Of a stretch of DNA of 64,000 bases, positions 34,155-42,165 are shown piece by piece; within the stretch, counting starts at the first letter, position 1; each line of letters opens with the position of its first letter. The position numbers and the translations under genes are program-made. The notes beneath the pieces were generated by a model, which did not search any database, was not told where the DNA came from, and saw only the letters and a program-made list of their open reading frames with translations. This stretch comes from Roseibium polysiphoniae (lineage in GTDB: Bacteria; Pseudomonadota; Alphaproteobacteria; Rhizobiales; Stappiaceae), in assembly GCF_014842925.1 (NCBI RefSeq), contig NZ_JACYXJ010000003.1, positions 434,001 through 498,000 on the forward strand. Reading direction: 5' to 3'.

Positions 34155-34369
34155 TTTCCCTAGTCATTCTTCCTGAACGACAAGCGAACTCTGCCTATGA
34201 AAATTGTATCGAATCCTAATTAACAAGGTTACTGGATTTTAAGTTTAAATATATCTGAAGTTTTAGAGTTAATAAGTGTGGTTAATTATTTTTGTGATCT
34301 ATATATATTTTTTTAATATATTTTTTTACTTTTGTTTACCATGGGTGCTGGCTGAGTTGAAGCGCGAAA
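34155..34369 (-). promoter_or_regulatory. AT-rich promoter region of flagellin 4
   Basis: This stretch is strikingly A/T-rich (runs of T and TATATAT near 34300-34330) in an otherwise GC-rich region. It carries three TTAA elements (34219, 34269, 34282) but none with the exact 7-base CtrA spacing, and I see no sigma-54 element. It most likely holds the promoter and upstream element of the first flagellin gene. Confidence 0.5.
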
Positions 34370-34395
34370 AACCGCTCACGCAAAGCGTGGCGGTT
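34370..34395 (-). terminator. terminator of the flaG-like gene
   Basis: Stem AACCGC/GCGGTT with an inner CACG/CGTG stem. Minus-strand RNA continues into UUUU. It lies about 85 bases beyond the flaG-like stop, separating it from the flagellin genes. Confidence 0.75.
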
Positions 34396-34478
34396 GTGTC
34401 GTGCCGGCAGTCATATGTTGGATGGCCCTCAGCGCCGTTTGTGGGGTGAGGGCGCGCAAATAGCTTTAAGCTGAATGC

Positions 34479-34865
34479 TCAGGCCGTCTTGACGATGTTC
34501 TCCGATCGAGCCTCGTTGGCTTGGTCGGAAATCGTCTTTGCATAGGCGCGAAGGCGGCGCAGAGTTTCGCTGGGGACCTGCTGGACCACTTCGCCCGTAT
34601 CGCTATCGGTCGCGATGTAGATCAGGCTATCGCTCTCAGGATCTCGAAAATTTCGTCGATCGATCTGCTGGTTTTGAGCAAGAGGTTCTTGCGAGCGCTG
34701 ATTGTCAGACGCGCGACGTCCCTGATCTGCTTCCGCAGATGGGTTCACTGTGCTGCCTGCGGGCAGTTCAGTCTTTGCTGCAGGTTCAATGCGCTCTGGA
34801 GCGCGTGCTTCCGGCGTGATCGCCGTATAAGACGGCAAGGGTGGCCGGACGAGTGCCGATTCCAT
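34479..34865 (-). CDS. FlaG-like flagellar protein
   Basis: A 128-residue protein. The first 70 residues are polar and Pro/Gln-rich. The C-terminal part, LIYIATDSDTGEVVQQVPSETLRRLRAY, matches the FlaG core (VxDxxTGEVIRQIPxExxL). FlaG affects filament length or export in other bacteria; the mechanism is unclear. Its place just upstream of the flagellin genes supports the call. No sigma-54 or exact CtrA site was seen upstream. The 289 bases between it and flgN hold no further gene I can support. Confidence 0.65.
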   Translation of the reverse strand: MESALVRPPLPSYTAITPEARAPERIEPAAKTELPAGSTVNPSAEADQGRRASDNQRSQEPLAQNQQIDRRNFRDPESDSLIYIATDSDTGEVVQQVPSETLRRLRAYAKTISDQANEARSENIVKTA

Positions 34866-35154
34866 CGTCTTTCCCTCCGGGTTACGAAAAACAATACCCG
34901 ATGAAAAATGAGGATAACGTAAGGGAATGAATCCGACGTTAACGGAACAGTTATAATTTTATCGAAGTGCGAATCTGGTTGATTCGTTTTTTAGATCAAC
35001 GGCATGCGCAAGAAGCTAATCTCGCAAATGGTACTTCAAAAATGCCCTTGCGGCAACTTTGGCGAAAATCCGCAGCTTGACGCCACGGTTTCGAAGCCAT
35101 CGCTGTAAGCTTTGGCTTAGATGCGATTGAGAGGGGACTTTCGCCCCCTGAGCC

Positions 35155-35643
35155 TCAAAGCGACTGGTTGACCGCGATGCCGCTTGCTGCCCTTGGTCCG
35201 GAGGCAGACCCGCCGCCAGGTCCATAGGTCGTGCTTCTCTGCTGCGCGCCGACGGCCTTTGCCACGCTCGAGACAACGCTGCTCGCGACCTCGCGCGCAG
35301 TCGACAGGACGGCAAGGTTTATTCTGAGCACTGGCTGGAATTCCGCGTGTTGCCGCTTGAGGTTCTGCGCCGCGGCCGGAGCCATGTTGCCAAGCGCAAC
35401 GGCGTGTTCCTTGGCGCACATCATGCCGCGCGTGTATTCGTGGATCAGTCGGGCTTTTTCAGGCTGCAACGTGCCTGCTTCCTTCAGCTTCCCGCCTCTG
35501 ACCAGATCGGTCTCGTTTTCAATCAGAGCCAGCAGCGTTTCCATGGTGCTGCTCAACGTGGAGCAAAAATGGTTCGCTTCTGCTGGGCTGGTCGGACGCT
35601 CAAGCGAGAACGGCATATTCTGGGTTTCCGTATGAACGGTCAT
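35155..35643 (-). CDS. flgN: FlgN-like flagellar chaperone
   Basis: A 162-residue, mostly helical protein. The segment METLLALIENETDLVRGGKL followed by LQPEKARLIHEY fits the FlgN family, export chaperones of FlgK and FlgL. The start at 35643 overlaps the flgJ-like stop by 4 bases (ATGA), showing coupling; upstream in-frame codons would lie inside flgJ. The C-terminal 30 residues are Gly/Ser-rich. The client genes flgK and flgL are 8 kb away in this window. Confidence 0.7.
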   Translation of the reverse strand: MTVHTETQNMPFSLERPTSPAEANHFCSTLSSTMETLLALIENETDLVRGGKLKEAGTLQPEKARLIHEYTRGMMCAKEHAVALGNMAPAAAQNLKRQHAEFQPVLRINLAVLSTAREVASSVVSSVAKAVGAQQRSTTYGPGGGSASGPRAASGIAVNQSL

Positions 35644-35951
35644 TGCGAGTTCTCCTGGAGTTCCAACAGTTGCCGTTCGATGGTGTCGGCAAGGCCAATG
35701 CCGCCGGCGTCCGAGACGGATTTTGCGTATTCGTCGATCATCATTCCGCGCCAAGCTTCGGCGCCGTTGCCGCTTCCCCAGGTCCCGCCTTCTTCAAGGC
35801 CGGTGAACATGGCTTCAAGCATGTTCTTCAGGAAGACGGATTCATATTTCTCGGAGGCGTCGCGGACGGCGGTCTTGTTCGACCTGTCCACGCCGGCGAG
35901 CGCATCAATCGGATTGGACTGTGCAGAGACGGATTGAGCGGGGTTGAACAT
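35640..35951 (-). CDS. FlgJ-like rod-binding protein (muramidase domain absent)
   Basis: A 103-residue protein equal to the N-terminal rod-binding domain of FlgJ (SEKYESVFLKNMLEAMFTGL, AWRGMMIDEYAKSVSDAGGIGLADTIERQL). The glucosaminidase half of enterobacterial FlgJ is absent, as usual in Alphaproteobacteria, which use a separate enzyme. I start at the ATG at 35951; an in-frame TTG at 35957 is less likely. It follows flgI directly and precedes flgN. Confidence 0.88.
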   Translation of the reverse strand: MFNPAQSVSAQSNPIDALAGVDRSNKTAVRDASEKYESVFLKNMLEAMFTGLEEGGTWGSGNGAEAWRGMMIDEYAKSVSDAGGIGLADTIERQLLELQENSQ

Positions 35952-35953
35952 TA

Positions 35954-37069
35954 TCAAAGCACCTCGATTTCGGCCTGCAGGGCACCAGATGCCTTGATTG
36001 CCTGAAGGATTGAGATCATGTCGCGCGGGCCGATACCAAGAGCATTCAAGCCGTCGACAAGTTGCTTAAGCGTTACCGCTTCGGGGACGATCGCGAGTTT
36101 GGCGTCGGGATCGTCGTTGACGAAGATTTCTGAGCGGGGAACGATCGTGGTCTGGCCGTTGGCGAAGGGCAAAGGCTGCGAGACTTCAGGTGTCTCGGCG
36201 ATTGTGACCGTGAGATTGCCCTGAGCGACAGCGACCATGGAGACTTTGACGTCCTGGCCCATGACGATGATGCCAGAGTTTTCATCAATCACGACCCGCG
36301 CTGCGAGATCTGGTTCCACGATGAGCTGCTCGATGTCGGTCAGCAGATCAACGATATTGCCATCATATTCCCGGGGCAGGTCGATGCGCACCGTGCCCGG
36401 ATCGAGAGGTTCGGCCGTCGGCATGCCGATCAATTCGTTGATCGAAAGCGCGATGCGGCGAGACGTCGTGAGGTCCGGATTCCGCAGGGCCAGGCGCAGT
36501 GTCGTCAAAGATGCAAGTTTGAATTCGACTTCACGCTCGACGAGGCCGCCGTTGGAGATGCGTCCGGCGGTGGGAACGCCGCGGACCACGGAGGCTGCAT
36601 CGGCCTGAGCGGAAAACCCGCCGATGGCAACTGAGCCCTGGGCGATTGCATAGACTTCACCGTCTGCGCCCACGAGCGGCGTAACCAACAAGGTTCCACC
36701 CTGCAGCGAAGCGGCGTTGCCGAGTGCGCTGACAGAAACGTCAATGCGTGTTCCCTGAGTTGAGAAGGGCGGCAGATTTGCCGTCACCATCACAGCGGCA
36801 ACAGTATTGGTGTTCAGATCCACGTCACGGGTGTTGACGCCGAGCCGCTCCAACATTGCCTGCAGACTTTGTTTGGTGAAGGGAGCGTTTCTGAGCCCGT
36901 CACCGGTTCCGTTCAAGCCAACAACGAGGCCGTATCCGATCAACTGGTTTTCACGAATTCCCTCGAAGTCTGCAATGTCCTTGATGCGTGACGCGGACAG
37001 GGCAGCAGTCGTCAGGAGCGTCATGCAGAGCACGACAGCGAAGAACCTGAAGAAAATGCCATTGGTCAT
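35954..37069 (-). CDS. flgI: flagellar P-ring protein FlgI
   Basis: Periplasmic P-ring subunit of 371 residues. A signal peptide (about residues 1-25, ending TTAALS) precedes SRIKDIADFEGIRENQLIGYGLVVGLNGTGDG, the family signature. The length is normal for FlgI. It heads flgI-flgJ-flgN on the minus strand, with a sigma-54-like promoter about 60 bases upstream of the start. The L-ring gene flgH is in the neighbouring flgF-G-A-H unit. Confidence 0.97.
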   Translation of the reverse strand: MTNGIFFRFFAVVLCMTLLTTAALSASRIKDIADFEGIRENQLIGYGLVVGLNGTGDGLRNAPFTKQSLQAMLERLGVNTRDVDLNTNTVAAVMVTANLPPFSTQGTRIDVSVSALGNAASLQGGTLLVTPLVGADGEVYAIAQGSVAIGGFSAQADAASVVRGVPTAGRISNGGLVEREVEFKLASLTTLRLALRNPDLTTSRRIALSINELIGMPTAEPLDPGTVRIDLPREYDGNIVDLLTDIEQLIVEPDLAARVVIDENSGIIVMGQDVKVSMVAVAQGNLTVTIAETPEVSQPLPFANGQTTIVPRSEIFVNDDPDAKLAIVPEAVTLKQLVDGLNALGIGPRDMISILQAIKASGALQAEIEVL

Positions 37070-37102
37070 GCGATCTACCTATGTCCAGGGCGTTTGCGGA
37101 GC

Positions 37103-37118
37103 CGGCAACATGCTGCCG
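37103..37118 (-). promoter_or_regulatory. CGGCA-N6-TGCCG palindrome in the flgI leader
   Basis: Inverted repeat CGGCA/TGCCG with a 6-base centre, lying between the predicted sigma-54 start site and the flgI start codon. A related GGCAA-N3-TTGCC repeat occurs before fliX and at flgB. In Caulobacter some FlbD sites lie downstream of sigma-54 starts; identity here is a guess. Confidence 0.4.
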
Positions 37119-37138
37119 ATGTTTTCTGGCTCTCATAA

Positions 37139-37154
37139 TGCGAGAGATGTGCCA
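37139..37154 (-). promoter_or_regulatory. sigma-54-like promoter for flgI
   Basis: In minus-strand sense TGGCACATCTCTCGCA has a perfect -24 element (TGGCAC) and GG/GC exactly 10 bases apart. The -12 element is CGCA instead of TTGCA, a weaker match. The start site would be near 37128, leaving a leader of about 60 bases. Confidence 0.55.
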
Positions 37155-37251
37155 AACTCGGTCAGGCAGTCGAAATGAGGGAAATCTTCAGCGTTTTTGC
37201 GATTTTCCCGCTTTCTGCCCGAGTTGAGGAAAATGAACGGTGCGAAGTGAG

Positions 37252-37266
37252 CGGCAAATATTGCCG
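37252..37266 (+). promoter_or_regulatory. CGGCAA-ATA-TTGCCG palindrome upstream of fliX
   Basis: A perfect 15-base palindrome about 95 bases before fliX and about 100 bases upstream of the sigma-54 element of divergent flgI, an enhancer-like distance. It is nearly identical to the element at 53439-53452 before flgB. Candidate FlbD operator. Confidence 0.5.
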
Positions 37267-37360
37267 ACTGCACTCGGATTCATTTACCCTTCAGGGAAGA
37301 TTCTGACACTCGGCGGTGGGCACTCGGCAATGAGGCCGGTGCTAACGGAGCGGACACACC

Positions 37361-37780
37361 ATGCGAATTACCGGACAAAAACCTGTCTCTGGCGTGCAGG
37401 GGCGCGGGGCGAAAAAGCGCAGCGGGGCCGCTGGCGATGCTTTCACGCCAGAGATGGGTGATGAAAGCAGCCCGACCGCGGCGACGACCAGCGCGATGGG
37501 GGTTCAGGGCATGGATGCGCTTCTGGCGCTTCAGGAGGTTGGGGAAGATCCTGAACGCCGGCGCAAGGCTGCCCGTCATGGTCATTCGCTTCTGGATGGC
37601 CTTGAGTCCATAAGGGCCGATCTGCTTGGCGGTCTGGTTTCGGAAGATCGGCTGGAAGCCCTGGCTCATGAAGTTGGCAACCAGGTTGATAGCGGCGACG
37701 AGGAAGTGGATTCGGTGCTTCGCGAGATCGAATTGCGTGTCAAAGTCGAGCTCGCGAAACTCGGTCGATTCACGGACTAG
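37361..37780 (+). CDS. fliX: flagellar assembly regulator FliX
   Basis: A 139-residue FliX protein. The first 50 residues are polar; MGVQGMDALLALQEVGEDPERRRKAARHGHSLLDGLE and the tail DSVLREIELRVKVELAKLGR are family features. In Caulobacter FliX senses early flagellar structure and controls FlbD, the sigma-54 activator. It is divergent from flgI. Its presence with three sigma-54-like promoters suggests FlbD is encoded elsewhere in this genome. Confidence 0.9.
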   Translation: MRITGQKPVSGVQGRGAKKRSGAAGDAFTPEMGDESSPTAATTSAMGVQGMDALLALQEVGEDPERRRKAARHGHSLLDGLESIRADLLGGLVSEDRLEALAHEVGNQVDSGDEEVDSVLREIELRVKVELAKLGRFTD

Positions 37781-37944
37781 CAAGTGCTCTTGCAGCAGCG
37801 GCAGGGCTCCCGAAATCCGCCTGAAAACACAAGCATTTGAATTAACTATGTTTTTTGTAACATCATTTTTAACAAAACGACCGTTGTCGGTTCGAGGTCG
37901 CGGAGATATATTGCCCGCGGCCTAACGGGAATCCGGAGCTATCG

Positions 37945-38361
37945 ATGACGGTTGAACTTGAGTCTGAATATCGACCCACCGAAGACGAGCCGTTTATGAA
38001 TGACAGGCAGCGTGAGTACTTCAAGAACAAGCTGCTTGCCTGGAAAGACGACATTCTGAGGGAGAGCAAGGAGACCCTTGTGATCCTGCAGGAAGAGAGT
38101 CAGAATCATCCTGACTTCGCCGACCGTGCTTCCTCAGAGACGGATCGGTCAATCGAGCTGCGCGCGCGTGACCGGCAGCGCAAGCTGATTTCCAAGATTG
38201 ATTCCGCGCTAGAGCGGATCTCGGACGGTAGCTATGGCTACTGCGAAGAGACTGGAGAGCCTATTGCTCTTCGGCGTCTTGAAGCGCGCCCGATTGCGAC
38301 GCTGTCGATTGAAGCTCAGGAAGCGCATGAGCGCCGCGAGAAAGTCTATCGCGACGACTGA
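37945..38361 (+). CDS. dksA: RNA polymerase-binding transcription factor DksA
   Basis: A 138-residue DksA protein that binds the RNA polymerase secondary channel and acts with ppGpp. The coiled-coil tip (DFADRASSETDRSIELR) includes the acidic DxxDxA-like turn. The zinc-finger region reads YGYCEETGEPI..RRLEARP..LSIEAQ: of the four usual cysteines only the first remains, giving C-T-S-A, a form recalled from other Alphaproteobacteria and not expected to hold zinc. GGAG lies 7 bases before the ATG and a strong terminator follows. Confidence 0.95.
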   Translation: MTVELESEYRPTEDEPFMNDRQREYFKNKLLAWKDDILRESKETLVILQEESQNHPDFADRASSETDRSIELRARDRQRKLISKIDSALERISDGSYGYCEETGEPIALRRLEARPIATLSIEAQEAHERREKVYRDD

Positions 38362-38392
38362 GCCTGGCGGCACGGCTTTGACTTGAAAAAAG

Positions 38393-38422
38393 GCCCTCCC
38401 GAATTTCGGGAGGGCTTTTTTG
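38393..38422 (+). terminator. dksA terminator
   Basis: Stem GCCCTCCCG/CGGGAGGGC with a short loop, followed by TTTTTT on the plus strand, about 30 bases after the dksA stop. Confidence 0.92.
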
Positions 38423-38478
38423 TGTCTGTGGCATAGGCGGCTTCTGCAGCCACCCTTGGGTCGTGCTCTGAAAATGAA

Positions 38479-38518
38479 AACGGGCACGGCACTCGGGGAG
38501 CGAGATACCGTGCCCGTT
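38479..38518 (-). terminator. terminator of the flgF-G-A-H operon
   Basis: Eleven-base-pair stem AACGGGCACGG/CCGTGCCCGTT with an 18-base loop. Minus-strand RNA continues into UUUUCAUUUU. It lies about 80 bases after the flgH stop. Confidence 0.85.
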
Positions 38519-38598
38519 GTCAGCGATCGAACGAGGCTTCTAGAACGCCTTGATCGATCGCCGGGGGAGCTTGACTGATTGCGCTTCTTAACCGCGCA

Positions 38599-39351
38599 TC
38601 AGAAGGGGAGCATGATGTCGAGAACCTGGCTGCCGTAACGTGGTTGCTGGACATCGGTGATCTGGCCACGTCCGCCATAGCCAATGCGTGCCTCGGCAAT
38701 CTTCTCGCTGACGATCGTGTTCTCTGAGCTGATGTCTTCTGGACGGACGATGCCGGCGACGACCAGTTCGCGAACCTCGAAGTTGACACGCACTTCCTGG
38801 CGCCCTTCGATCACGAGATTGCCGTTGGGAAGGACCTGCAGAACAACGGCAGCAACGCTTGTCTCCAGGGTTTCTTCCCTGTCGACGCTGCCTTCACCGG
38901 AGAAGTTTGAGCTGCTGTCGACGGACGCGATGTCACTGGCGGCAACGCCGGAAGGCATGAAGATTGTATCGATCGCGGTGCCCAACGCGCCGCCGACACC
39001 GTTGGAGCTGCTGTCCGATCGGGATCTTTCGGTGGTGTTGTCGAATTCCGCCTTGTCGGAGATGGTTACGACAACGGTTAGAATGTCACCGATCTGCTTG
39101 GCACGCTGGTCCTCAAAGAAGGCCCTGTTGCCCGACCGCCAGAGCGAGTTGGCGTTGTAATGCGCCTTCTGCGGTTCGGGCATCGGCATCTGAACGGGGC
39201 GGTAGCCTGCAGTTGTTGTCGGATCCTGGATGGCATTCAAGGCTGGTTGCTGTCCGACCTGGGCCAGGCGGTCAGGTGCGCCACAGCCAGCGGCGAGACT
39301 TGCCACGGCCACGCCGAGAAGAAGAAACTTTGCGGACTTCAGAGTGCTCAT
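38599..39351 (-). CDS. flgH: flagellar L-ring lipoprotein FlgH
   Basis: Outer-membrane L-ring subunit of 250 residues. The lipobox SLAAGC puts the lipidated cysteine near residue 23. NSLWRSGNRAFFEDQRAKQIGDILTVVVTISDKAEFDNTT and the C-terminal IRPEDISSENTIVSEKIAEARIGYGGRG are FlgH signatures. Its start overlaps the flgA stop by 4 bases (ATGA). It is the last gene before the operon terminator. Confidence 0.96.
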   Translation of the reverse strand: MSTLKSAKFLLLGVAVASLAAGCGAPDRLAQVGQQPALNAIQDPTTTAGYRPVQMPMPEPQKAHYNANSLWRSGNRAFFEDQRAKQIGDILTVVVTISDKAEFDNTTERSRSDSSSNGVGGALGTAIDTIFMPSGVAASDIASVDSSSNFSGEGSVDREETLETSVAAVVLQVLPNGNLVIEGRQEVRVNFEVRELVVAGIVRPEDISSENTIVSEKIAEARIGYGGRGQITDVQQPRYGSQVLDIMLPF

Positions 39352-40328
39352 TGATTGCCCCCATTGAGGCTGGCGACGACCGGATTGGACCGAGCGATGC
39401 GCACGTGTCCGCGAGAGGTGACGATGGCCGGGATAATCCGCCGGGAGTCCAGGTTCATGATGTCGATCACGTCACCCTTGGCGCCGCTGTCGATTGCCTG
39501 GCCGCGGGTTGTCAGCTTCATGCCCGGGATTTCGAAGTTGACGGTGACCTTTTCGCCTCTGGCGATGATAACCGGCCGTTCAAAGTCGTTCCGGGTCAAC
39601 GGGCTGTTAGCGCGCAGGTTGCTGCGAGCAGCGAGGCCCGCAATGTCTTCGCTCGAGACCAACGCGTTTGAGGGTACCTGCAGGCGTGGAAGGCGAACTG
39701 TGGTGAGATCACCGGCTTTCAGAATGCCGCCACGGTTCAGGGGGCGTGCAAGAGCAACAACGTCCATCATCTCGCGGGCAAAGCCGGTCAGCTGAACACT
39801 GGACCTTCCCCTTGCGCCATCGACGCTGAGATAGAGCGTGAACCGTCCGTCGGTGCGGGACCAGAGAACGCGGTCAACCACAACAGGTTCCTGCGAGGAA
39901 GGGTTTGCATGTATCTGGGAGGGCGCGCGGTAGAAGGTGATCTCAAGATCTCGGGGCGCAAGGCTCGCATCCCGCCCGGCAAGTGTTTTGCTCGCCAGAT
40001 CCTTGAGGCGTTCGAGGTCATAGACGTCAGCACGTCGGTGAACCACGACTTCATTCAAACCGTCAGTGCCAGCGGTGATCAGGCCAGCAGCACGTGCGCG
40101 GCGCGCAACGGTTTCTGCCGGGACATTGCCTGATGTTCCAAGATCCGGAGACCTGAACAGGGGAACCTGTGCGAACTCGCCGGCAGAGGTGTAGAAGTCG
40201 CCAACGGTGACAATCTGATCGAGTGTTGAGATCTCGGACCGGAGGACCGGTCGAAGCTCGCTCTGGGCAAAGGCAGGCGTTGCCAATGCGGCAATTGCAA
40301 GTCCGACAAGGACTAGAAGGCGTTTCAT
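39348..40328 (-). CDS. flgA: P-ring assembly chaperone FlgA
   Basis: Periplasmic protein of 326 residues that helps FlgI assemble the P ring. The signal peptide is residues 1-21 (ending PAFAQ). The SAF-like C-terminal domain contains GGILKAGDLTTVRLPRLQVPSNAL and LARGEKVTVNFEIPGMKLTTRGQA-like sequence (here IIARGEKVTVNFEIPGM). AAGGAG lies 8 bases before the ATG. It is longer than E. coli FlgA (219 residues) because of an N-terminal region common in Alphaproteobacteria. Confidence 0.94.
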   Translation of the reverse strand: MKRLLVLVGLAIAALATPAFAQSELRPVLRSEISTLDQIVTVGDFYTSAGEFAQVPLFRSPDLGTSGNVPAETVARRARAAGLITAGTDGLNEVVVHRRADVYDLERLKDLASKTLAGRDASLAPRDLEITFYRAPSQIHANPSSQEPVVVDRVLWSRTDGRFTLYLSVDGARGRSSVQLTGFAREMMDVVALARPLNRGGILKAGDLTTVRLPRLQVPSNALVSSEDIAGLAARSNLRANSPLTRNDFERPVIIARGEKVTVNFEIPGMKLTTRGQAIDSGAKGDVIDIMNLDSRRIIPAIVTSRGHVRIARSNPVVASLNGGNQ

Positions 40329-40340
40329 GACGCTGTCTCC

Positions 40341-41123
40341 TTACCGGATGTTGGTTGTGGTGGAGTACATTTCGTCAGCGGCCTGGATGATCCTTGAGTT
40401 CATCTCGTAGGCGCGCTGGGCGGAAATCAGGTCGGCAATCTCGGTAACAGCGTCCACATTCGCCATTTCCAGGTAGCTCTGCTGAAGGTCGCCATAACCG
40501 TCCGTGCCGGGACTGTCGATCTGGGGCGCACCACTGGCGTCCGTCTCGAGATAAAGGTTGTCACCGATGGCTTCGAGGCCCGATTTGTTGACGAAGCGGG
40601 CAAGCTGGATCTGGCCGAGATTGTTGGTCGCGCCGTTGCCGTCGATCACCTGAACCGTTCCGTCAGACGAGATGGTGATGTCTCGTGAGTCTTCCGGAAT
40701 GTCGATGCCGGGATCCACGGTGTAGCCATCAATGGTCACGATGGTGCCGTTGGCGTCGCGCTCGAACGACCCGTCACGGGTGTAGCCGGTGTTGCCGTCG
40801 GGGAGCTGGATCTGGAAGAAGCCTTCGCCACGGATTGCGACATCAAGCTCCTTGCCAGTCGCCTCCAGCGTGCCCTGGGTCATGATCCGCGCAGTTGCGG
40901 CGGTCTTTACGCCAGAGCCGATCTGGACACCGGTCGGGACGATGGTACCCGTGGTTGAGGTCTCAGCGCCCATGCGGCGCAGGTTTTGATAGAGAAGATC
41001 CTGGAAGTCGGCGCGCTGCTTCTTGTAGCCGGTCGTGCGCATGTTGGCGACGTTGTTCGAGATGACCTCGACATTCAGCTCCTGGGCTTTCATGCCGGTC
41101 GCAGCGATATGGAGTGCTTTCAT
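40341..41123 (-). CDS. flgG: distal rod protein FlgG
   Basis: Distal rod subunit, 260 residues, the same length as E. coli FlgG. Signatures are MKALHIAATGMKAQELNVEVISNNVANMRTTGYKK and the C-terminal YLEMANVDAVTEIADLISAQRAYEMNSRIIQAADEM. AAGGA precedes the ATG. It lies 21 bases after flgF and 12 bases before flgA. Confidence 0.97.
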   Translation of the reverse strand: MKALHIAATGMKAQELNVEVISNNVANMRTTGYKKQRADFQDLLYQNLRRMGAETSTTGTIVPTGVQIGSGVKTAATARIMTQGTLEATGKELDVAIRGEGFFQIQLPDGNTGYTRDGSFERDANGTIVTIDGYTVDPGIDIPEDSRDITISSDGTVQVIDGNGATNNLGQIQLARFVNKSGLEAIGDNLYLETDASGAPQIDSPGTDGYGDLQQSYLEMANVDAVTEIADLISAQRAYEMNSRIIQAADEMYSTTTNIR

Positions 41124-41144
41124 TTATCGTGTCCTTCGGTGCGA

Positions 41145-41885
41145 TCAGGCTTCAAGTCGGCCAAGTGTCTGGATGGCCTGTTTGCGCAGGTCATCCGTGT
41201 CTGCCATCAGTTTGGAAACGGTCTCATAGGCGCGGGTGATGCGAACCATGTGGGCGATCTCGATCACGCCGCGCACGTTCGATTGCTCAAGCGCGCCCTG
41301 AAGAACCCTCGGGTTTTCTGCCGGGAGCGGTTCCTCATGCGTGTAGAGGTTTTCGCCGAGTGCCTTGAGGTCTTCCGGGTTATCGAAGTCGACAACCCGA
41401 AGATTGCCGCGAATTCCCAGTTCGGAGACGATCGTGCCGTCTTCGGCAATATCGACCTTGCCGTCTTCAGTGGTGAAGCTGATTGGGCCGCCGTCTGTCA
41501 GCACCGGTCTGCCGTCCGCGGTCGTCATCTGGCCGGTCGGTGCGATATGAAATGCACCGTTGCGCGTGTAGGCTTCGGTGCCATCTTCATTTTGCACCGC
41601 GAACCAGCCATCGCCGTCGATCGCTACGTCGAAATCGTTTCCAGTCAGCCGGACACTTCCCTGAAGAAGATTGAGGCCTGCACCGTAGTCCTGCACATAG
41701 GACAGATTCTTGTCGCCCTGCATGAACTCGGTCGCCTCTGCCAGGGGCATCAAGACTTCCTCAAAGACCATGCGCTGGGTCTTATAGCCCGTTGTCGTCA
41801 GGTTCGCCATGTTGTTGGCGACGAGGTCCATCTGATTCCTCAGGGACATCTGACGCGACAAGGTTATGAGCTGTGCATTCTCCAT
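41145..41885 (-). CDS. flgF: proximal rod protein FlgF
   Basis: Proximal rod subunit of 246 residues. I start at the ATG at 41885 (MENAQLITLSRQMSLRNQMDLVANNMANLTTTGYK); the frame is open to 42050, but that part would run across the sigma-54 promoter and lacks family similarity. The C terminus ALEQSNVRGVIEIAHMVRITRAYETVSKLM is typical. It heads flgF-flgG-flgA-flgH. Confidence 0.95.
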   Translation of the reverse strand: MENAQLITLSRQMSLRNQMDLVANNMANLTTTGYKTQRMVFEEVLMPLAEATEFMQGDKNLSYVQDYGAGLNLLQGSVRLTGNDFDVAIDGDGWFAVQNEDGTEAYTRNGAFHIAPTGQMTTADGRPVLTDGGPISFTTEDGKVDIAEDGTIVSELGIRGNLRVVDFDNPEDLKALGENLYTHEEPLPAENPRVLQGALEQSNVRGVIEIAHMVRITRAYETVSKLMADTDDLRKQAIQTLGRLEA

Positions 41886-41952
41886 ATTAACAAATCCCTT
41901 TGCTCCCCGATGAGCCGACAATCTCCCCAGACCGCTGGCTCGGGACCCTAAT

Positions 41953-41968
41953 TGCACATGCCGTGCCA
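41953..41968 (-). promoter_or_regulatory. sigma-54 promoter for flgF-G-A-H
   Basis: In minus-strand sense TGGCACGGCATGTGCA has a perfect -24 (TGGCACG) and GTGCA for TTGCA at -12, with GG and GC 10 bases apart. The start site would be near 41941, about 56 bases before flgF. CGGCA repeats at 42020-42038 lie about 60 bases upstream. Confidence 0.7.
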
Positions 41969-42077
41969 GAAAATAAATCATTGAAAAAACTGGGTAAAAG
42001 GGAAATTTGCCAAGTGCATCCGGCAAGAGTTTCCGGCAGATATTAACCACTTGGTAATTTCTGCCGGGTTAGGCTTG

Positions 42078-42103
42078 TTAACGATTTGGTAACCATTCGT
42101 TAA
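42078..42103 (+). promoter_or_regulatory. tandem CtrA-like sites upstream of fliL
   Basis: Three half-sites spaced by exactly 7 bases: TTAA-CGATTTG-GTAA-CCATTCG-TTAA, followed by another TTAA at 42107-42110. Two overlapping TTAA-N7-TTAA sites share the imperfect central GTAA. The CCATTCG spacer recurs at flgB. This is the likely control region of fliL-fliM-DUF6468-motE. Confidence 0.65.
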
Positions 42104-42165
42104 CCATTAAGGGCTTTAGAAACAATAAGCGCGCGTGAAGCGTTGCAGGCAAATCGGAGTGCTTG

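Noticed and set aside
34269..34285. TTAA pair before flagellin 4 as a CtrA box
   Set aside because: The spacing is 9, not 7, bases; it is listed only as part of an AT-rich promoter region.
37145..37360. Sigma-54 promoter for fliX on the plus strand
   Set aside because: GG and GC around the palindrome are 8 bases apart rather than 10, so the spacing rule fails.
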